Source: Pseudomonas chlororaphis subsp. aurantiaca
GTDB lineage: Bacteria; Pseudomonadota; Gammaproteobacteria; Pseudomonadales; Pseudomonadaceae
Direction of reading: 5' to 3'
Assembly (NCBI RefSeq): GCF_013466605.1
Contig: NZ_CP059162.1
Span: forward strand, 6,696,001-6,760,000
DNA: 64,000 nt
Notes under the pieces: model-generated
What the model was told of the DNA's origin: nothing
Database searches by the model: none
The model's input: the letters and a program-made list of their open reading frames with translations, nothing else
Translations under genes and position numbers: made by a program
Shown here: piece by piece, positions 35,150 to 44,201 of the stretch
Position numbering within the stretch: the first letter of the stretch is position 1
Layout of the letters: each line of letters starts with the position of its first letter

Positions 35150-36625
35150 TTACTCTTTGTCCAGCTTGCCAACCAGCGACAGGGTGAAATCGGCACCCAT
35201 GTACTTGAAGTGCGGGCGCACGTTCAGACTGACGCGGTACCAGCCCGGCTCACCTTCCACATCGCTGACGATGATCTGCGCGGCGCGCAGCGGACGACGG
35301 CCACGGACTTCGGCGCTCGGGTTTTCCTGGTCGGCGACGTACTGGCGGATCCACTTGTTGAGTTCCAGCTCGAGGTCGGTACGTTCTTTCCACGAACCGA
35401 GTTGCTCGCGCTGCAGCACTTTCAGGTAGTGAGCCAGGCGGTTGACGATCATCATGTACGGCAGCTGGGTGCCGAGCTTGTAGTTCAGCTCCGCAGCCTT
35501 GCCTTCGGCGCTGATGCCGAAGAACTTCGGCTTCTGCACCGAGCTGGCGGAGAAGAACGCCGCGTTGTCGCTGCCTTTGCGCATGGTCAGGGAGATGAAG
35601 CCTTCCTCGGCCAGTTCGTATTCACGACGGTCGGAAACCAGGACCTCAGTCGGGATCTTGGTTTCGATTTCGCCCATGCTTTCGAAGTGGTGCAGCGGCA
35701 GGTCTTCTACTGCGCCACCGCTCTGCGGGCCGATGATGTTCGGGCACCAGCGGAACTTGGCGAAGCTGTCGGTCAGTTTGGTACCGAAAGCGTACGCGGT
35801 GTTGCCCCACAGGTAGTGCTCGTGGCTGTTGGCAACGGTTTCCTTGTAGACGAAGGATTTGACCGGGTTCTCTTCCGGATCGTACGGGTTGCGCAGCAGG
35901 AAGCGCGGTACGGTCAGGCCGATGTAGCGCGAGTCTTCCGACTGGCGGAAGCTCTGCCATTTGGCGAATTGCGGGCCTTCGAAGTGATCTTTCAGATCCT
36001 TCAGGTCCGGCAGGCCGGTGAAGCTTTCCAGGCCGAAGAATTTCGGACCGGCCGCGGCGATGAACGGCGCGTGGGACATGCAGGCAACGCTGGACACGTA
36101 CTGCATCAGCTTCACGTCTGGCGAACTTGGCGACATGAAGTAGTTGGCGATGATCGCGCCCACCGGCTGGCCACCGAACTGGCCGTATTCAGCGGTGTAG
36201 ATGTGCTTGTACAGGCCAGACTGCATCACTTCCGGCGAATCTTCGAAGTCGTCCAGCAGGTCCTGCTTGGAGACGTTGAGGATTTCGATCTTGATGTTTT
36301 CGCGGAAGTTGGTGCGGTCGACCAGCAACTGCAGGCCACGCCAGGCCGATTCCAGGGACTGGAAGTCTTCGTGGTGGAGGATTTCGTCCATCTGGCGGCT
36401 GAGCTTGGCATCGATCTCGGCGATCATGCGGTCAACCATGGCCTTCTTGACCGGCTCACCGTCGTTCTGAGGCTTGAGCAGCTCTTCGATGAAGGCCGAC
36501 ACGCCGCGCTTGGCGATGTCGTAGGCTTCGTCGTCCGGAGTCAGGCGGGTTTCGGCGATGATGCTGTCGAGAATGCTGTACTCGCCGTTCTCGTTGCTTT
36601 TCTGTTGTGCTGCACTAGTGCTCAT
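35150..36625 (-). CDS. tssC: T6SS contractile sheath large subunit TssC
   Basis: A 491-residue TssC (VipB) with ESAWRGLQLLVDRTNFRENIKIEILNVSK and FYVAD-type C-terminal domain ending MGADFTLSLVGKLDKE. Forms the sheath with TssB, which precedes it by 29 bases. Normal length. Confidence 0.97.
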   Translation of the reverse strand: MSTSAAQQKSNENGEYSILDSIIAETRLTPDDEAYDIAKRGVSAFIEELLKPQNDGEPVKKAMVDRMIAEIDAKLSRQMDEILHHEDFQSLESAWRGLQLLVDRTNFRENIKIEILNVSKQDLLDDFEDSPEVMQSGLYKHIYTAEYGQFGGQPVGAIIANYFMSPSSPDVKLMQYVSSVACMSHAPFIAAAGPKFFGLESFTGLPDLKDLKDHFEGPQFAKWQSFRQSEDSRYIGLTVPRFLLRNPYDPEENPVKSFVYKETVANSHEHYLWGNTAYAFGTKLTDSFAKFRWCPNIIGPQSGGAVEDLPLHHFESMGEIETKIPTEVLVSDRREYELAEEGFISLTMRKGSDNAAFFSASSVQKPKFFGISAEGKAAELNYKLGTQLPYMMIVNRLAHYLKVLQREQLGSWKERTDLELELNKWIRQYVADQENPSAEVRGRRPLRAAQIIVSDVEGEPGWYRVSLNVRPHFKYMGADFTLSLVGKLDKE

Positions 36626-36654
36626 AGTGTTTGGCTTCCTTGACTGATGGAGAC

Positions 36655-37158
36655 TCAGGCTTCGGTGGCTGCGGCGTTCAGGCCCAGCTCACCGAGTACA
36701 CGACCGCGCGATTCGTCGTCGGCGAGTACGCCTTCGATGGCTTTACGGAATGCAGGGGCGTTACCCAGCGGACCCTTGAGGGCCACCAGCGCGTCGCGCA
36801 GTTCCATCAGTTTTTTCAGCTCAGGCACTTGCTCGACCAGGCTGGCCGGGTTGAAGTCCTTCATCGAGTTGACGCGCAGCTTGACCGCCAGCTCTTCGGT
36901 GTCGCCCTCTTCCTGAAGACGGTTAGGCACGCTCAGCGTCAGGCTCAGCTCCTGCTTGGCCAGCACTTCGTCGAACGTCATTTTGTCGATGCTGATCGGC
37001 TTGCGGTCTTCCACTTTGCGCTCGTCCACGCGCTGGGTGTAATCACCGATTGCCAGTAGCTTCAACGGCAGTTCAATCTCTTCCTGAGCACCGCCGGTGG
37101 CGGGTTTGAAGGTGACGTTGATGCGTTCCTTGGGGGCTACCGAGCCTTCTTTGGCCAT
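36655..37158 (-). CDS. tssB: T6SS contractile sheath small subunit TssB
   Basis: A 167-residue TssB (VipA): EERINVTFKP-type start, ELPLKLLAIGDYT, and the ClpV-contact helix region near DFNPASLVEQVPELKKLMELRDALVALKGPLGN. It follows tssA by 33 bases and has AGGAG upstream. Confidence 0.97.
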   Translation of the reverse strand: MAKEGSVAPKERINVTFKPATGGAQEEIELPLKLLAIGDYTQRVDERKVEDRKPISIDKMTFDEVLAKQELSLTLSVPNRLQEEGDTEELAVKLRVNSMKDFNPASLVEQVPELKKLMELRDALVALKGPLGNAPAFRKAIEGVLADDESRGRVLGELGLNAAATEA

Positions 37159-37191
37159 GGCTTTTCTCCTTGCGGTTGTTGGCCCTGGGGC

Positions 37192-38748
37192 CTATTCGAG
37201 TACCACTTCGAGGTCGAGGTGGCACAGCCTGCGATAAATCTCTTCCTTGCGTTCTCGCACTGCGTGGTTCTGCGGCAACAACTCACAGCAGCTATGCAGG
37301 AGGTGCAGCACTTCCAACGCAAGATCCGGCTCCCAGGCATGCAGGCCCGAGCTCAGTAATTCTTGATCGAGGGTTTCGAGCTGGGTCTTGGCCAGTTCGT
37401 ATTTCTTGGCCATGAAGCACAGCCGCGCCAGGCTGAACTGCCAGAAGAACCGCACCCGCCCGCCGTGGGCGTTCTGCAGGCCTTGCTTGAGGACCTGCAC
37501 GGCGGCCTTGAGGCCGTCCTTGCGCAGGATCGGCAAGACCTCTTCGAGGGCTTCTTCCCAGGCCGGCTGGCTGGTGGTCGCTTCGACCTTGCGCGGCGCA
37601 CTGGCGCTTTGCAGATGGGGCATGACGTGAGCGCTGATCCAGCTGCGAGTGGCCGGATCGGCAAAAGGCGCGCCGTCATGGAAACGCAGCTCGACCACCC
37701 CCGGCAGGCGCTGCAACAGGAGTGCGAAGTGAAACTCCACTTCGCGCATCGCCTGGTCGGCGTTCAGCCCCTGCAGGCATTCCCAGACCATGCGCTGGCC
37801 GTCGAACCAGAATGGCGCCCTGGCCAGGCTGGCTTCGAGCTCCACCAGCAGGTCGGCGTACTGCCCGTTGGCAAAACGTTCCTGATAGGTCTTGAGCTTG
37901 TCGGCCGGCAGCCCGCGCAACGCGGTGATCTGCTCGGCATTGCGCTCCGGGACGGCATCGATGGGCAACCACAGCATGGTGCGGTTCAAGCGCAGGGCGC
38001 GCACATCGGTGGCCTTCTGCTTGAGCCACCAGGCGCTCAGCGGGCGGGCGTTTTCCTGCAACGCGCGCAGGGCCTTCTGCGCTTCCTTCTCGTTGTCGAT
38101 CGGCGCGCCGGGCGTGAACAGCTGGGTCGCGGCCTGCTTGACCTGGGCCACCACCGCGCCCACGGCGCCGGGTTCCGGCTGGTTGTCGGCGGCGCGCTGG
38201 ACCATGGTCGACAGCCGCCGGCAGATCGGCAGCAGCAAGGGCGCGTTGTCGCCCAGATGCTCGGTGAGCACGGTATCGAGCCCTTCCAGGTGTTCCACCA
38301 GGCGGCGGAACAGCGGCAGTTGCTCCTTGATCGCGATGTTTTCGCCCAGCACCTGCTCGAGACGCGGCACCAGCCAGCCGATGGCGGCAGCCCGGGTACG
38401 CAGTTTGGCGGGGTGGATCTGCACCCAATGCTGTTCGCACAGGTGCTGCAGAAGACCAAGGCCGGCCAGCAGGCCAGGGAAGGATTCACGCTGATACAGC
38501 GCCCAGGTGAGCCAGGCGGCCACCCGCAGATCCTTGGACTGGGTACGCAGCAGCGTTTCACTGTTTTCGAGGATTTTCAGCCAGTCGATCTGACCACTTT
38601 CGTGCATGGATTGGGCTTTGCCCAGCTCACTTTCCAATGCCTCGTATTCGCTGGAGAAGCGAACGTCCTCGCCCGCAAAACTCTCTTTGGAAACAGAGGC
38701 CTTGGCGAGTTCGAGGTAATGGGCAGAAAGTTTACTTGAGTAGGACAT
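37192..38748 (-). CDS. tssA: T6SS protein TssA, first gene of the operon
   Basis: A 518-residue TssA with the N-terminal ImpA_N domain (about 15-130, SEYEALESELGKAQSMHESGQIDWLKILENSETLLRTQSKDLRVAAWLTWALY). The C-terminal part is of the VasJ-like type (HFALLLQRLPGVVELRFHDGAPFADPATRSWI, then helical). It primes and coordinates tube/sheath assembly. As the first gene it marks the operon start; 625 bases of non-coding DNA lie upstream. Confidence 0.93.
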   Translation of the reverse strand: MSYSSKLSAHYLELAKASVSKESFAGEDVRFSSEYEALESELGKAQSMHESGQIDWLKILENSETLLRTQSKDLRVAAWLTWALYQRESFPGLLAGLGLLQHLCEQHWVQIHPAKLRTRAAAIGWLVPRLEQVLGENIAIKEQLPLFRRLVEHLEGLDTVLTEHLGDNAPLLLPICRRLSTMVQRAADNQPEPGAVGAVVAQVKQAATQLFTPGAPIDNEKEAQKALRALQENARPLSAWWLKQKATDVRALRLNRTMLWLPIDAVPERNAEQITALRGLPADKLKTYQERFANGQYADLLVELEASLARAPFWFDGQRMVWECLQGLNADQAMREVEFHFALLLQRLPGVVELRFHDGAPFADPATRSWISAHVMPHLQSASAPRKVEATTSQPAWEEALEEVLPILRKDGLKAAVQVLKQGLQNAHGGRVRFFWQFSLARLCFMAKKYELAKTQLETLDQELLSSGLHAWEPDLALEVLHLLHSCCELLPQNHAVRERKEEIYRRLCHLDLEVVLE

Positions 38749-39162
38749 CCATGGCCTTTTTGAGATTACGGTCTATACGCACGCGAGACTTTTTTCACGT
38801 GCGGGACAGTATCGAAGAGCGTACTCATCCAATTGAGCCTGCTCTTTCAAGAGCGCGCATCGTAATCAGTATGATGGCCACTAGCAAGCATCCCCTCAAA
38901 CGACAAGACGAACTGTCATCGGCTGCTCGTAAGAGATTGCCTTATATATGACAGGGGTTCCCCTTAGACAGTCAGCTGAATCCCTATTCCAACCAGAGTC
39001 GCCAGGATCCGCGGGCCAGAGCCTTGCGCGATATGAACCAGAGAACGATTCAATGACTAAGGGACAATGCCAGGCAGAGTAGAAAAGTGCCGGATACGGG
39101 AACAATCTTAATTTTGAACTTTTATAAAAAAGTGCAGTCCGCGTACAACACCCAACTTCGAA

Positions 39163-39187
39163 AAGTGCCATTAATATGATGGCACTT
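39163..39187. promoter_or_regulatory. Palindrome, possible operator upstream of tssA
   Basis: Perfect 9-bp arms AAGTGCCAT / ATGGCACTT separated by 7 bases of A/T-rich DNA. The half-site word AAAAGTGC recurs at 39083-39090, 39128-39135 and 39161-39168. The symmetric form and the clustering suggest a dimeric regulator, but no factor can be named. Confidence 0.4.
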
Positions 39188-39296
39188 GAGACGATAGTTT
39201 GCTATCGAACAATCTGTATGATTTCTGAACAGTACAGATGGAGTTCTAACGAAACTTGCTTCATGCATGCTCTTTATATGCCGAACAGCCACCCAT

Positions 39297-39334
39297 AAAA
39301 AATGGGCATCCGAGTTATCGGCTTGCCCATTTTT
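39297..39334 (-). terminator. Terminator of the HU gene
   Basis: A 10-bp stem (39298-39307 with 39325-39334, core GGGC/GCCC) with A/T tracts on both sides; on the minus strand it ends in TTTTTT. It lies 40 bases after the HU stop and can act in both directions. Confidence 0.85.
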
Positions 39335-39373
39335 CGATACGGTTCTCCCCGCTATCGAGGGAGTTCGCAACAG

Positions 39374-39649
39374 TTATGGATTGACGCTGTCTTTCAGCGA
39401 TTTGCCTGGCTTGAAGGCTACGGTGTTGCTGGCCTTGATCTTCACCGGCTCACCGGTTTGCGGGTTCTTGCCGGTACGGGCGCCACGGTGACGCTGCAGG
39501 AAGGTTCCGAAACCTACCAGGGTGACGCTGTCTTTACGATGCAGGGCGCCGGTGATTTCTTCGAGAACAGCGTTGAGAACGCGGTTGGCCTGTTCTTTGG
39601 TCAGATCCGCTTTTTCAGCAATTGCAGCGGCGAGTTCTGGTTTACGCAT
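39374..39649 (-). CDS. hupN: HU family nucleoid DNA-binding protein
   Basis: A 91-residue HU/IHF-type protein: MRKPELAAAIAEKADLTKEQANRVLNAVLEEI, GFGTFLQR, and the DNA-wrapping arm with RTGKNPQTGEPVKI. AGAGG precedes the ATG. By position beside rubredoxin reductase it corresponds to the third pseudomonad HU gene (hupN in P. putida); the symbol rests on synteny. It marks the core side of the T6SS boundary. Confidence 0.9.
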   Translation of the reverse strand: MRKPELAAAIAEKADLTKEQANRVLNAVLEEITGALHRKDSVTLVGFGTFLQRHRGARTGKNPQTGEPVKIKASNTVAFKPGKSLKDSVNP

Positions 39650-39837
39650 AGTGAAGCCTCTTTGACGGTTTTTTGTTGTTATGTCCGTGCTGTTCTTCCG
39701 GAACAGCGCCCAAGGCGCCGCAGGCTCTACTCTGCGGCAGACGGGTGTGAGGATGGCACGCGGTTAGGAGTGGCGCCAGTCTCTGCGCGACCTTTGTAGT
39801 GGCAAACGCATGATTATTCCGACAGAACGACCGGTAT

Positions 39838-40986
39838 TTAGGCCAACAAGCCGGGAAGCTCCTTGTTCAGGGCCAATTTCTCCATGACCGCGGCCCCGGT
39901 CAGGGCATAACCCAGCAGCTTGCCGCCGGCATCGCGGCACAGCGCCTTGATGTCGGCGCCCTGCCCCTCGACCGTCCACACGCCTTCCAGGCCGCGTGGC
40001 GGTGGCGAAACCACCAATGGGCAGACAGGGGTTTTCACGGTGATCGGCATCGGGCCGTAGCTGACTGCCGTCGGGTTACCCGCCAGGGTCTGCGCCAGCG
40101 CTCGCGCACAGCTCATGAGGGGCATGACGTACAACAGATTCAGCCCGTCGACCTCGGCGCAGTCGCCCAAGGCATAAATGTTGGCGTGGGACGTCTTGAG
40201 ATGCCGGTCCACCACCACCCCACGGTTGACCATCAACCCCGCGGCGGCGGCCAGGTCGATGCGTGGGCGCAGGCCGATCGCCGACACCACCAGATCGCAG
40301 GCAATCACCTCGCCATCGGACAGATGCGCCTCGAGGCCATCCGCTGTGCGCTGCAGGCGATTGAGCACCGGCCCCAGGTGGAAGCCCGCGCCCAGGCTTT
40401 CCAGCCCGGCTTGTACCGCGGCGGCGGCCGCAGGGTGCAACAGCGTCGGCATGACCTGCTCGCAAGGCGCTACCAGATCCACCTCATAACCGCCGAGGAT
40501 CAGGTCGTTGGCGAACTCGCAGCCGATCAGGCCGGCGCCCAGCAGCAACACCCGGCGCTTGCCGGCCGCGGCCGCGCGAAAGCGCGCGTAATCTTCCAGG
40601 TCGTTGATCGGGAAGATCAGTTCGCCGGCATCGCCCTCCACCGGTACGCGCACGGTTTCCGCGCCCCAGGCGAGGATCAGGTCGCGGTAGTTCACCGCTT
40701 CTTCACCAATCCACAGGCGCTTGTGGCCAGGGTCGATACCGCTGATGCGGGTATGGGTGCGCACCTCGGCCTTCAGTTGCTCGGCCATGGCGCCGGGTTC
40801 GGCCATGCTCAGGCCGTCGGCTTCCTTGTTCTTGCCGAAGCCGGTGGAAAGCATCGGCTTGGAATAGGAACGTCCGTCATCTGCGGTAATCAGCAGCAGC
40901 GGCGTTTCGCTATCGAGCTTGCGAAACTCTCGGGCCAGGTTGTAGCCGGCCAGCCCGGTGCCCACGATGACGACAGGTGCGTTCAT
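39838..40986 (-). CDS. rubB: Rubredoxin-NAD(+) reductase
   Basis: A 382-residue FAD/NAD(P)H oxidoreductase with FAD-binding GTGLAGYN (8-15), a second dinucleotide motif [14 protein letters not shown] (about 148-161) and the C-terminal FAD contact [12 protein letters not shown]. It reduces the rubredoxin encoded 39 bases upstream on the same strand, feeding electrons to hydroxylases or oxygen/ROS-reducing enzymes. Confidence 0.94.
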   Translation of the reverse strand: MNAPVVIVGTGLAGYNLAREFRKLDSETPLLLITADDGRSYSKPMLSTGFGKNKEADGLSMAEPGAMAEQLKAEVRTHTRISGIDPGHKRLWIGEEAVNYRDLILAWGAETVRVPVEGDAGELIFPINDLEDYARFRAAAAGKRRVLLLGAGLIGCEFANDLILGGYEVDLVAPCEQVMPTLLHPAAAAAVQAGLESLGAGFHLGPVLNRLQRTADGLEAHLSDGEVIACDLVVSAIGLRPRIDLAAAAGLMVNRGVVVDRHLKTSHANIYALGDCAEVDGLNLLYVMPLMSCARALAQTLAGNPTAVSYGPMPITVKTPVCPLVVSPPPRGLEGVWTVEGQGADIKALCRDAGGKLLGYALTGAAVMEKLALNKELPGLLA

Positions 40987-41025
40987 TCCTTACTCCTTCA
41001 GGTTCAGGGGATCACCAGGTTGTGA

Positions 41026-41193
41026 TCAGCCGATTTCGATCATTTCGAAATCCATTTTGCCGACTCCGCAATCCGGGCAGAGCCAATCTTCAGGCACATC
41101 TTCCCAGCGGGTACCGGGCAAGATTCCGTCGTCCGGCCAGCCGTCGGCTTCGTTGTAGATCAGGCCGCAGACCACACATTGCCACTTTTTCAT
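41026..41193 (-). CDS. rubA: Rubredoxin
   Basis: A 55-residue protein read directly from the sequence: [18 protein letters not shown] start, with iron-ligand pairs CVVCG (6-10) and CPDCG (near 39-43) and the conserved aromatic pattern ([11 protein letters not shown]). It is a one-iron electron carrier and partner of the reductase that follows. Confidence 0.96.
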   Translation of the reverse strand: MKKWQCVVCGLIYNEADGWPDDGILPGTRWEDVPEDWLCPDCGVGKMDFEMIEIG

Positions 41194-41409
41194 TTACGCG
41201 TTTCCTCAGGTTCTCAGGCTGTTGCCGGCGGGATGGTCGATGAATCGACTCTGGATGACGCCAGGGGGCGCGTCCGGCCCAGCGCGTTTTGTACTGATGA
41301 GCACCGACGGATGCAAGCACGTTCGCTGCGGGCGGCCGCTCCATTGCGGCAAAATCGCCTGTCGCCATGCTAAGCTCGCGGCCTCATTTGCTGCCAATAA
41401 TGACCCACT

Positions 41410-41973
41410 GTGCCGCACTCAATCGCTCCATTTTCCACCCCGGACTGGCTCTCGCAAAGCCGGCTGACGCCCCTCCCCGACGCACAGACCCTCGACTGGC
41501 TGTTCGATGAAGGTTCGCTGACCCGGCGCCTGACCCGTCTCTCCAATGACGGTTTCAGCGTGACGCCGCTGGTCGAGGACTGGCAGACCCTGCGCGCCGA
41601 CGAATGCACCGCGCTGGACCTGCCGCCGGGCAGCCAGGGCTGGGTACGCGAGGTGTATCTGCGCGGCCATGGCCAGGCCTGGGTGTTCGCCCGCAGCGTG
41701 GCGGCCCGCAGCGCCCTGCAGGATGGCGGGCTGAACATGGACGAACTGGGCAGCCGCTCGCTGGGCGAACTGCTGTTCTGCGACCAGGCTTTTCAGCGCC
41801 GCCCCATCGAGGTCTGCCATTACCCACGCCCGTGGCTGCCCGACGAAGTGCAAGCCGATGACCTCTGGGCGCGGCGCTCGCGCTTCGATCGCGCAACCCT
41901 GAGCGTGCTGGTCGCCGAAATCTTCCTGCCGTCCCTGTGGAGCGCCGTCAGCGCCCAGCCGGAGAACCGCTGA
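41410..41973 (+). CDS. ubiC: Chorismate pyruvate-lyase UbiC
   Basis: A 187-residue chorismate lyase ([60 protein letters not shown]). It makes 4-hydroxybenzoate, the first step of ubiquinone synthesis. Translation probably starts at GTG 41410; the encoded N-terminus MPHS fits the family. Its stop overlaps the ubiA start. Confidence 0.94.
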   Translation: MPHSIAPFSTPDWLSQSRLTPLPDAQTLDWLFDEGSLTRRLTRLSNDGFSVTPLVEDWQTLRADECTALDLPPGSQGWVREVYLRGHGQAWVFARSVAARSALQDGGLNMDELGSRSLGELLFCDQAFQRRPIEVCHYPRPWLPDEVQADDLWARRSRFDRATLSVLVAEIFLPSLWSAVSAQPENR

Positions 41974-42863
41974 TGTATCAGAGCCTGCTCAAATCCCTCA
42001 ACCGCCTGAATCCGCGCGCCTGGGACTTTATCCAGCTGACCCGCATGGACAAGCCGATCGGCATCTACCTGCTGCTCTGGCCGACCCTCTGGGCCCTGTG
42101 GATTGCCGGCGAAGGCTCGCCATCGCTGGCCAATATCGTGATTTTCGTCCTCGGCGTGACCCTCACCCGGGCTGGCGGCTGCGTGATCAACGACTGGGCC
42201 GACCGCAAGGTCGACGGCCACGTGAAGCGCACCGAACAGCGCCCGCTGGTCAGCGGCAAGATCGGCTCCAAGGAAGCCTTGGTGTTCTTCGCCGTGCTGA
42301 TGTTCATCAGCTTCCTGCTGGTGCTGTGCACCAACGCGGCGACCATCTGGCTGTCGCTGGGCGGCCTGGCCCTGGCGGCCACCTACCCCTTCATGAAGCG
42401 CTACACCTATTACCCGCAAGTGGTGCTGGGCGCGGCGTTCTCCTGGGGCATCCCGATGGCCTTCACCGCCGAGACCGGCGAGCTGCCGGCCACCGCCTGG
42501 CTGTTGTACATCGCCAACCTGCTGTGGACCGTGGGTTATGACACCTATTACGCGATGACCGACCGCGACGACGACCTGAAGATCGGGGTGAAATCCACCG
42601 CGATCCTGTTCGGCGAAGCCGACCGGGTGATCATCCTGACCCTGCAGGGCCTGGCGCTGGCGTGCCTGCTGCTGGCGGGCGCACGCTTCGAGTTGGGTGT
42701 CTGGTTCCACCTGGGCTTGCTGGTGGCGGCCGGGTGTTTTGCCTGGGAGTTCTGGTACACCCGCGATCGCGACCGGATGAAGTGCTTCAAGGCCTTCCTG
42801 CATAACCACTGGGCAGGGTTGGCGATTTTCCTGGGGATAGTCGTGGATTACGCGGTTCGCTGA
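41973..42863 (+). CDS. ubiA: 4-hydroxybenzoate octaprenyltransferase UbiA
   Basis: A 296-residue polyprenyltransferase with about eight or nine TM helices and the two Asp-rich Mg/prenyl-diphosphate sites: [20 protein letters not shown] and [21 protein letters not shown]. It prenylates 4-hydroxybenzoate made by UbiC. The ATG overlaps the ubiC stop (TGATG), so the pair is coupled. Codons before 41973 in this frame are not used. Confidence 0.96.
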   Translation: MYQSLLKSLNRLNPRAWDFIQLTRMDKPIGIYLLLWPTLWALWIAGEGSPSLANIVIFVLGVTLTRAGGCVINDWADRKVDGHVKRTEQRPLVSGKIGSKEALVFFAVLMFISFLLVLCTNAATIWLSLGGLALAATYPFMKRYTYYPQVVLGAAFSWGIPMAFTAETGELPATAWLLYIANLLWTVGYDTYYAMTDRDDDLKIGVKSTAILFGEADRVIILTLQGLALACLLLAGARFELGVWFHLGLLVAAGCFAWEFWYTRDRDRMKCFKAFLHNHWAGLAIFLGIVVDYAVR

Positions 42864-42871
42864 GGATCGTG

Positions 42872-42919
42872 ATCGCGAGCCAGCCTCACTCCTGCGCAGG
42901 AAAGAGGCTGGCCCGCGAT
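42872..42919. repeat. REP pair after ubiA
   Basis: Arms 42872-42887 (ATCGCGAGCCAGCCTC) and 42904-42919 are inverted copies with one mismatch, the pseudomonad REP form. It lies between convergent genes and may also terminate ubiA. Confidence 0.75.
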
Positions 42920-42932
42920 GAAAGCACCAAGG

Positions 42933-43316
42933 TCAATCAGGCTTGGCCACTTTCCAGGCGCCGTCCATCTTGCCGTCGCCGGTCATGTCACCGGCTTTCT
43001 TGTCCATCACGAAGGTGTACAGCGGCTTGCCGTCGTAGGCCCACTGCATGGAGCCATCGTCACGCTTGATGACGGTCCACTCGCCCATGGCCTTGTCGTC
43101 GCTGGCGGCCATCAGCGGCGGCCAGTTGGCGGCGCACTTGTCGTTGCACATGGACTTGCCGTCGGCGTCCTTGGCAAAGGTGTACAAGGTCATGCCCTTG
43201 TGATCGACGAACATACCGTCTTTGACCATTGCCGGTTCTGCGGCGAACGCCAGCCCAGGCAGGGCCAGCGCAGCGCTCAGCAACAGGGCTTTCCAGGATT
43301 GCGTGAGTTGAGTCAT
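42933..43316 (-). CDS. Secreted COG4315-type repeat protein
   Basis: A 127-residue exported protein: signal peptide ending LAFAAEP (about 1-25), then two repeats of the lipoprotein_15/COG4315 type (MFVDHKGMTLYTFAKDADGKSMCNDKCAANWPPL and WAYDGKPLYTFVMDKKAGDMTGDG). A CNDKC motif is present in the first repeat. Function of the family is unknown. It diverges from phoB. Confidence 0.8.
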   Translation of the reverse strand: MTQLTQSWKALLLSAALALPGLAFAAEPAMVKDGMFVDHKGMTLYTFAKDADGKSMCNDKCAANWPPLMAASDDKAMGEWTVIKRDDGSMQWAYDGKPLYTFVMDKKAGDMTGDGKMDGAWKVAKPD

Positions 43317-43397
43317 AGAAACCTTCTTTGGTGGTTGTCAGGATTCGGACCCAAAGCTTAGTCCACGAATGCAGCCCTCGCTCCAGCACCTAAAATA

Positions 43398-43415
43398 CTG
43401 TCACACGACTGCAAT
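43398..43415 (+). promoter_or_regulatory. Pho box upstream of phoB
   Basis: CTGTCAC-ACGA-CTGCAAT, two 7-mers spaced by 4 bases, matching the PhoB direct-repeat pattern. It lies 52 bases before the phoB ATG, consistent with autoregulation of phoBR. Confidence 0.75.
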
Positions 43416-43467
43416 AATTCCGTTATCTAATGCGGCGCAAGACAGTTAAATGACAAGAGGATTAAGC

Positions 43468-44157
43468 ATGGTTGGCAGGAGCATTCTGATCGTTGACGAC
43501 GAAGCGCCCATTCGCGAAATGATCGCCGTTGCGTTGGAAATGGCCGGCTACGACTGCCTGGAGGCGGAGAACTCCCAGCAGGCCCATGCCATCATCGTCG
43601 ACCGCAAGCCCGACCTGATCCTGCTCGACTGGATGCTGCCCGGCACCTCCGGCATCGAGCTGGCCCGACGCCTGAAACGCGATGAGCTGACCGGCGACAT
43701 CCCGATCATCATGCTCACCGCCAAGGGCGAAGAGGACAACAAGATCCAGGGCCTGGAAGTCGGCGCCGACGACTACATCACCAAGCCGTTCTCCCCTCGC
43801 GAGCTGGTCGCGCGCCTCAAGGCCGTGCTGCGCCGCGCCGGCCCGACCGACGGCGAGGCGCCGATTGAAGTCGGCGGCCTGCTGCTGGACCCGATCAGCC
43901 ACCGCGTGACCATCGACGGCAAACCGGCCGAGATGGGCCCGACCGAATACCGCCTGCTGCAATTCTTCATGACCCACCAGGAACGCGCCTACACCCGCGG
44001 CCAGTTGCTGGACCAGGTCTGGGGCGGCAACGTCTACGTCGAAGAGCGTACCGTCGACGTGCATATCCGCCGCCTGCGCAAAGCCTTGGGCGATGCCTAC
44101 GAGAATCTGGTACAAACCGTGCGCGGCACCGGCTACCGTTTTTCCACCAAGGCCTGA
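43468..44157 (+). CDS. phoB: Phosphate-regulon response regulator PhoB
   Basis: A 229-residue OmpR-type regulator: receiver domain with phosphoacceptor Asp54 ([10 protein letters not shown]), Lys in [10 protein letters not shown], and a C-terminal winged helix ([18 protein letters not shown]). I use ATG 43468 (AGAGGA 8 bases upstream), not the earlier in-frame start at 43450. The phoR gene follows by 44 bases. Confidence 0.97.
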   Translation: MVGRSILIVDDEAPIREMIAVALEMAGYDCLEAENSQQAHAIIVDRKPDLILLDWMLPGTSGIELARRLKRDELTGDIPIIMLTAKGEEDNKIQGLEVGADDYITKPFSPRELVARLKAVLRRAGPTDGEAPIEVGGLLLDPISHRVTIDGKPAEMGPTEYRLLQFFMTHQERAYTRGQLLDQVWGGNVYVEERTVDVHIRRLRKALGDAYENLVQTVRGTGYRFSTKA

Positions 44158-44201
44158 AGCCGGCCCCTTATTCGCCAGACGCTTACAAGGACGCGTGTTA
44201 A

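Larger units (their letters stand above)
38749..39373. other. Gene-free region upstream of the T6SS operon
   Basis: Between the HU stop and tssA start. It holds, from the tssA side: an inverted repeat CGCACG/CGTGCG (38778-38783 and 38798-38803) in the probable leader; a TATATA-rich stretch at about 38941-38950 that could be a -10 for the minus strand; a 9-bp-arm palindrome at 39163-39187; and the HU terminator at 39298-39334. Open frames here have no coding character. I find no clear RpoN -24/-12 element. Confidence 0.6.

Noticed and set aside
39160..39175. TGGCAC on the minus strand as an RpoN -24 element
   Set aside because: The -12 half (TTGC at the right spacing) is missing; GAAG stands there instead.
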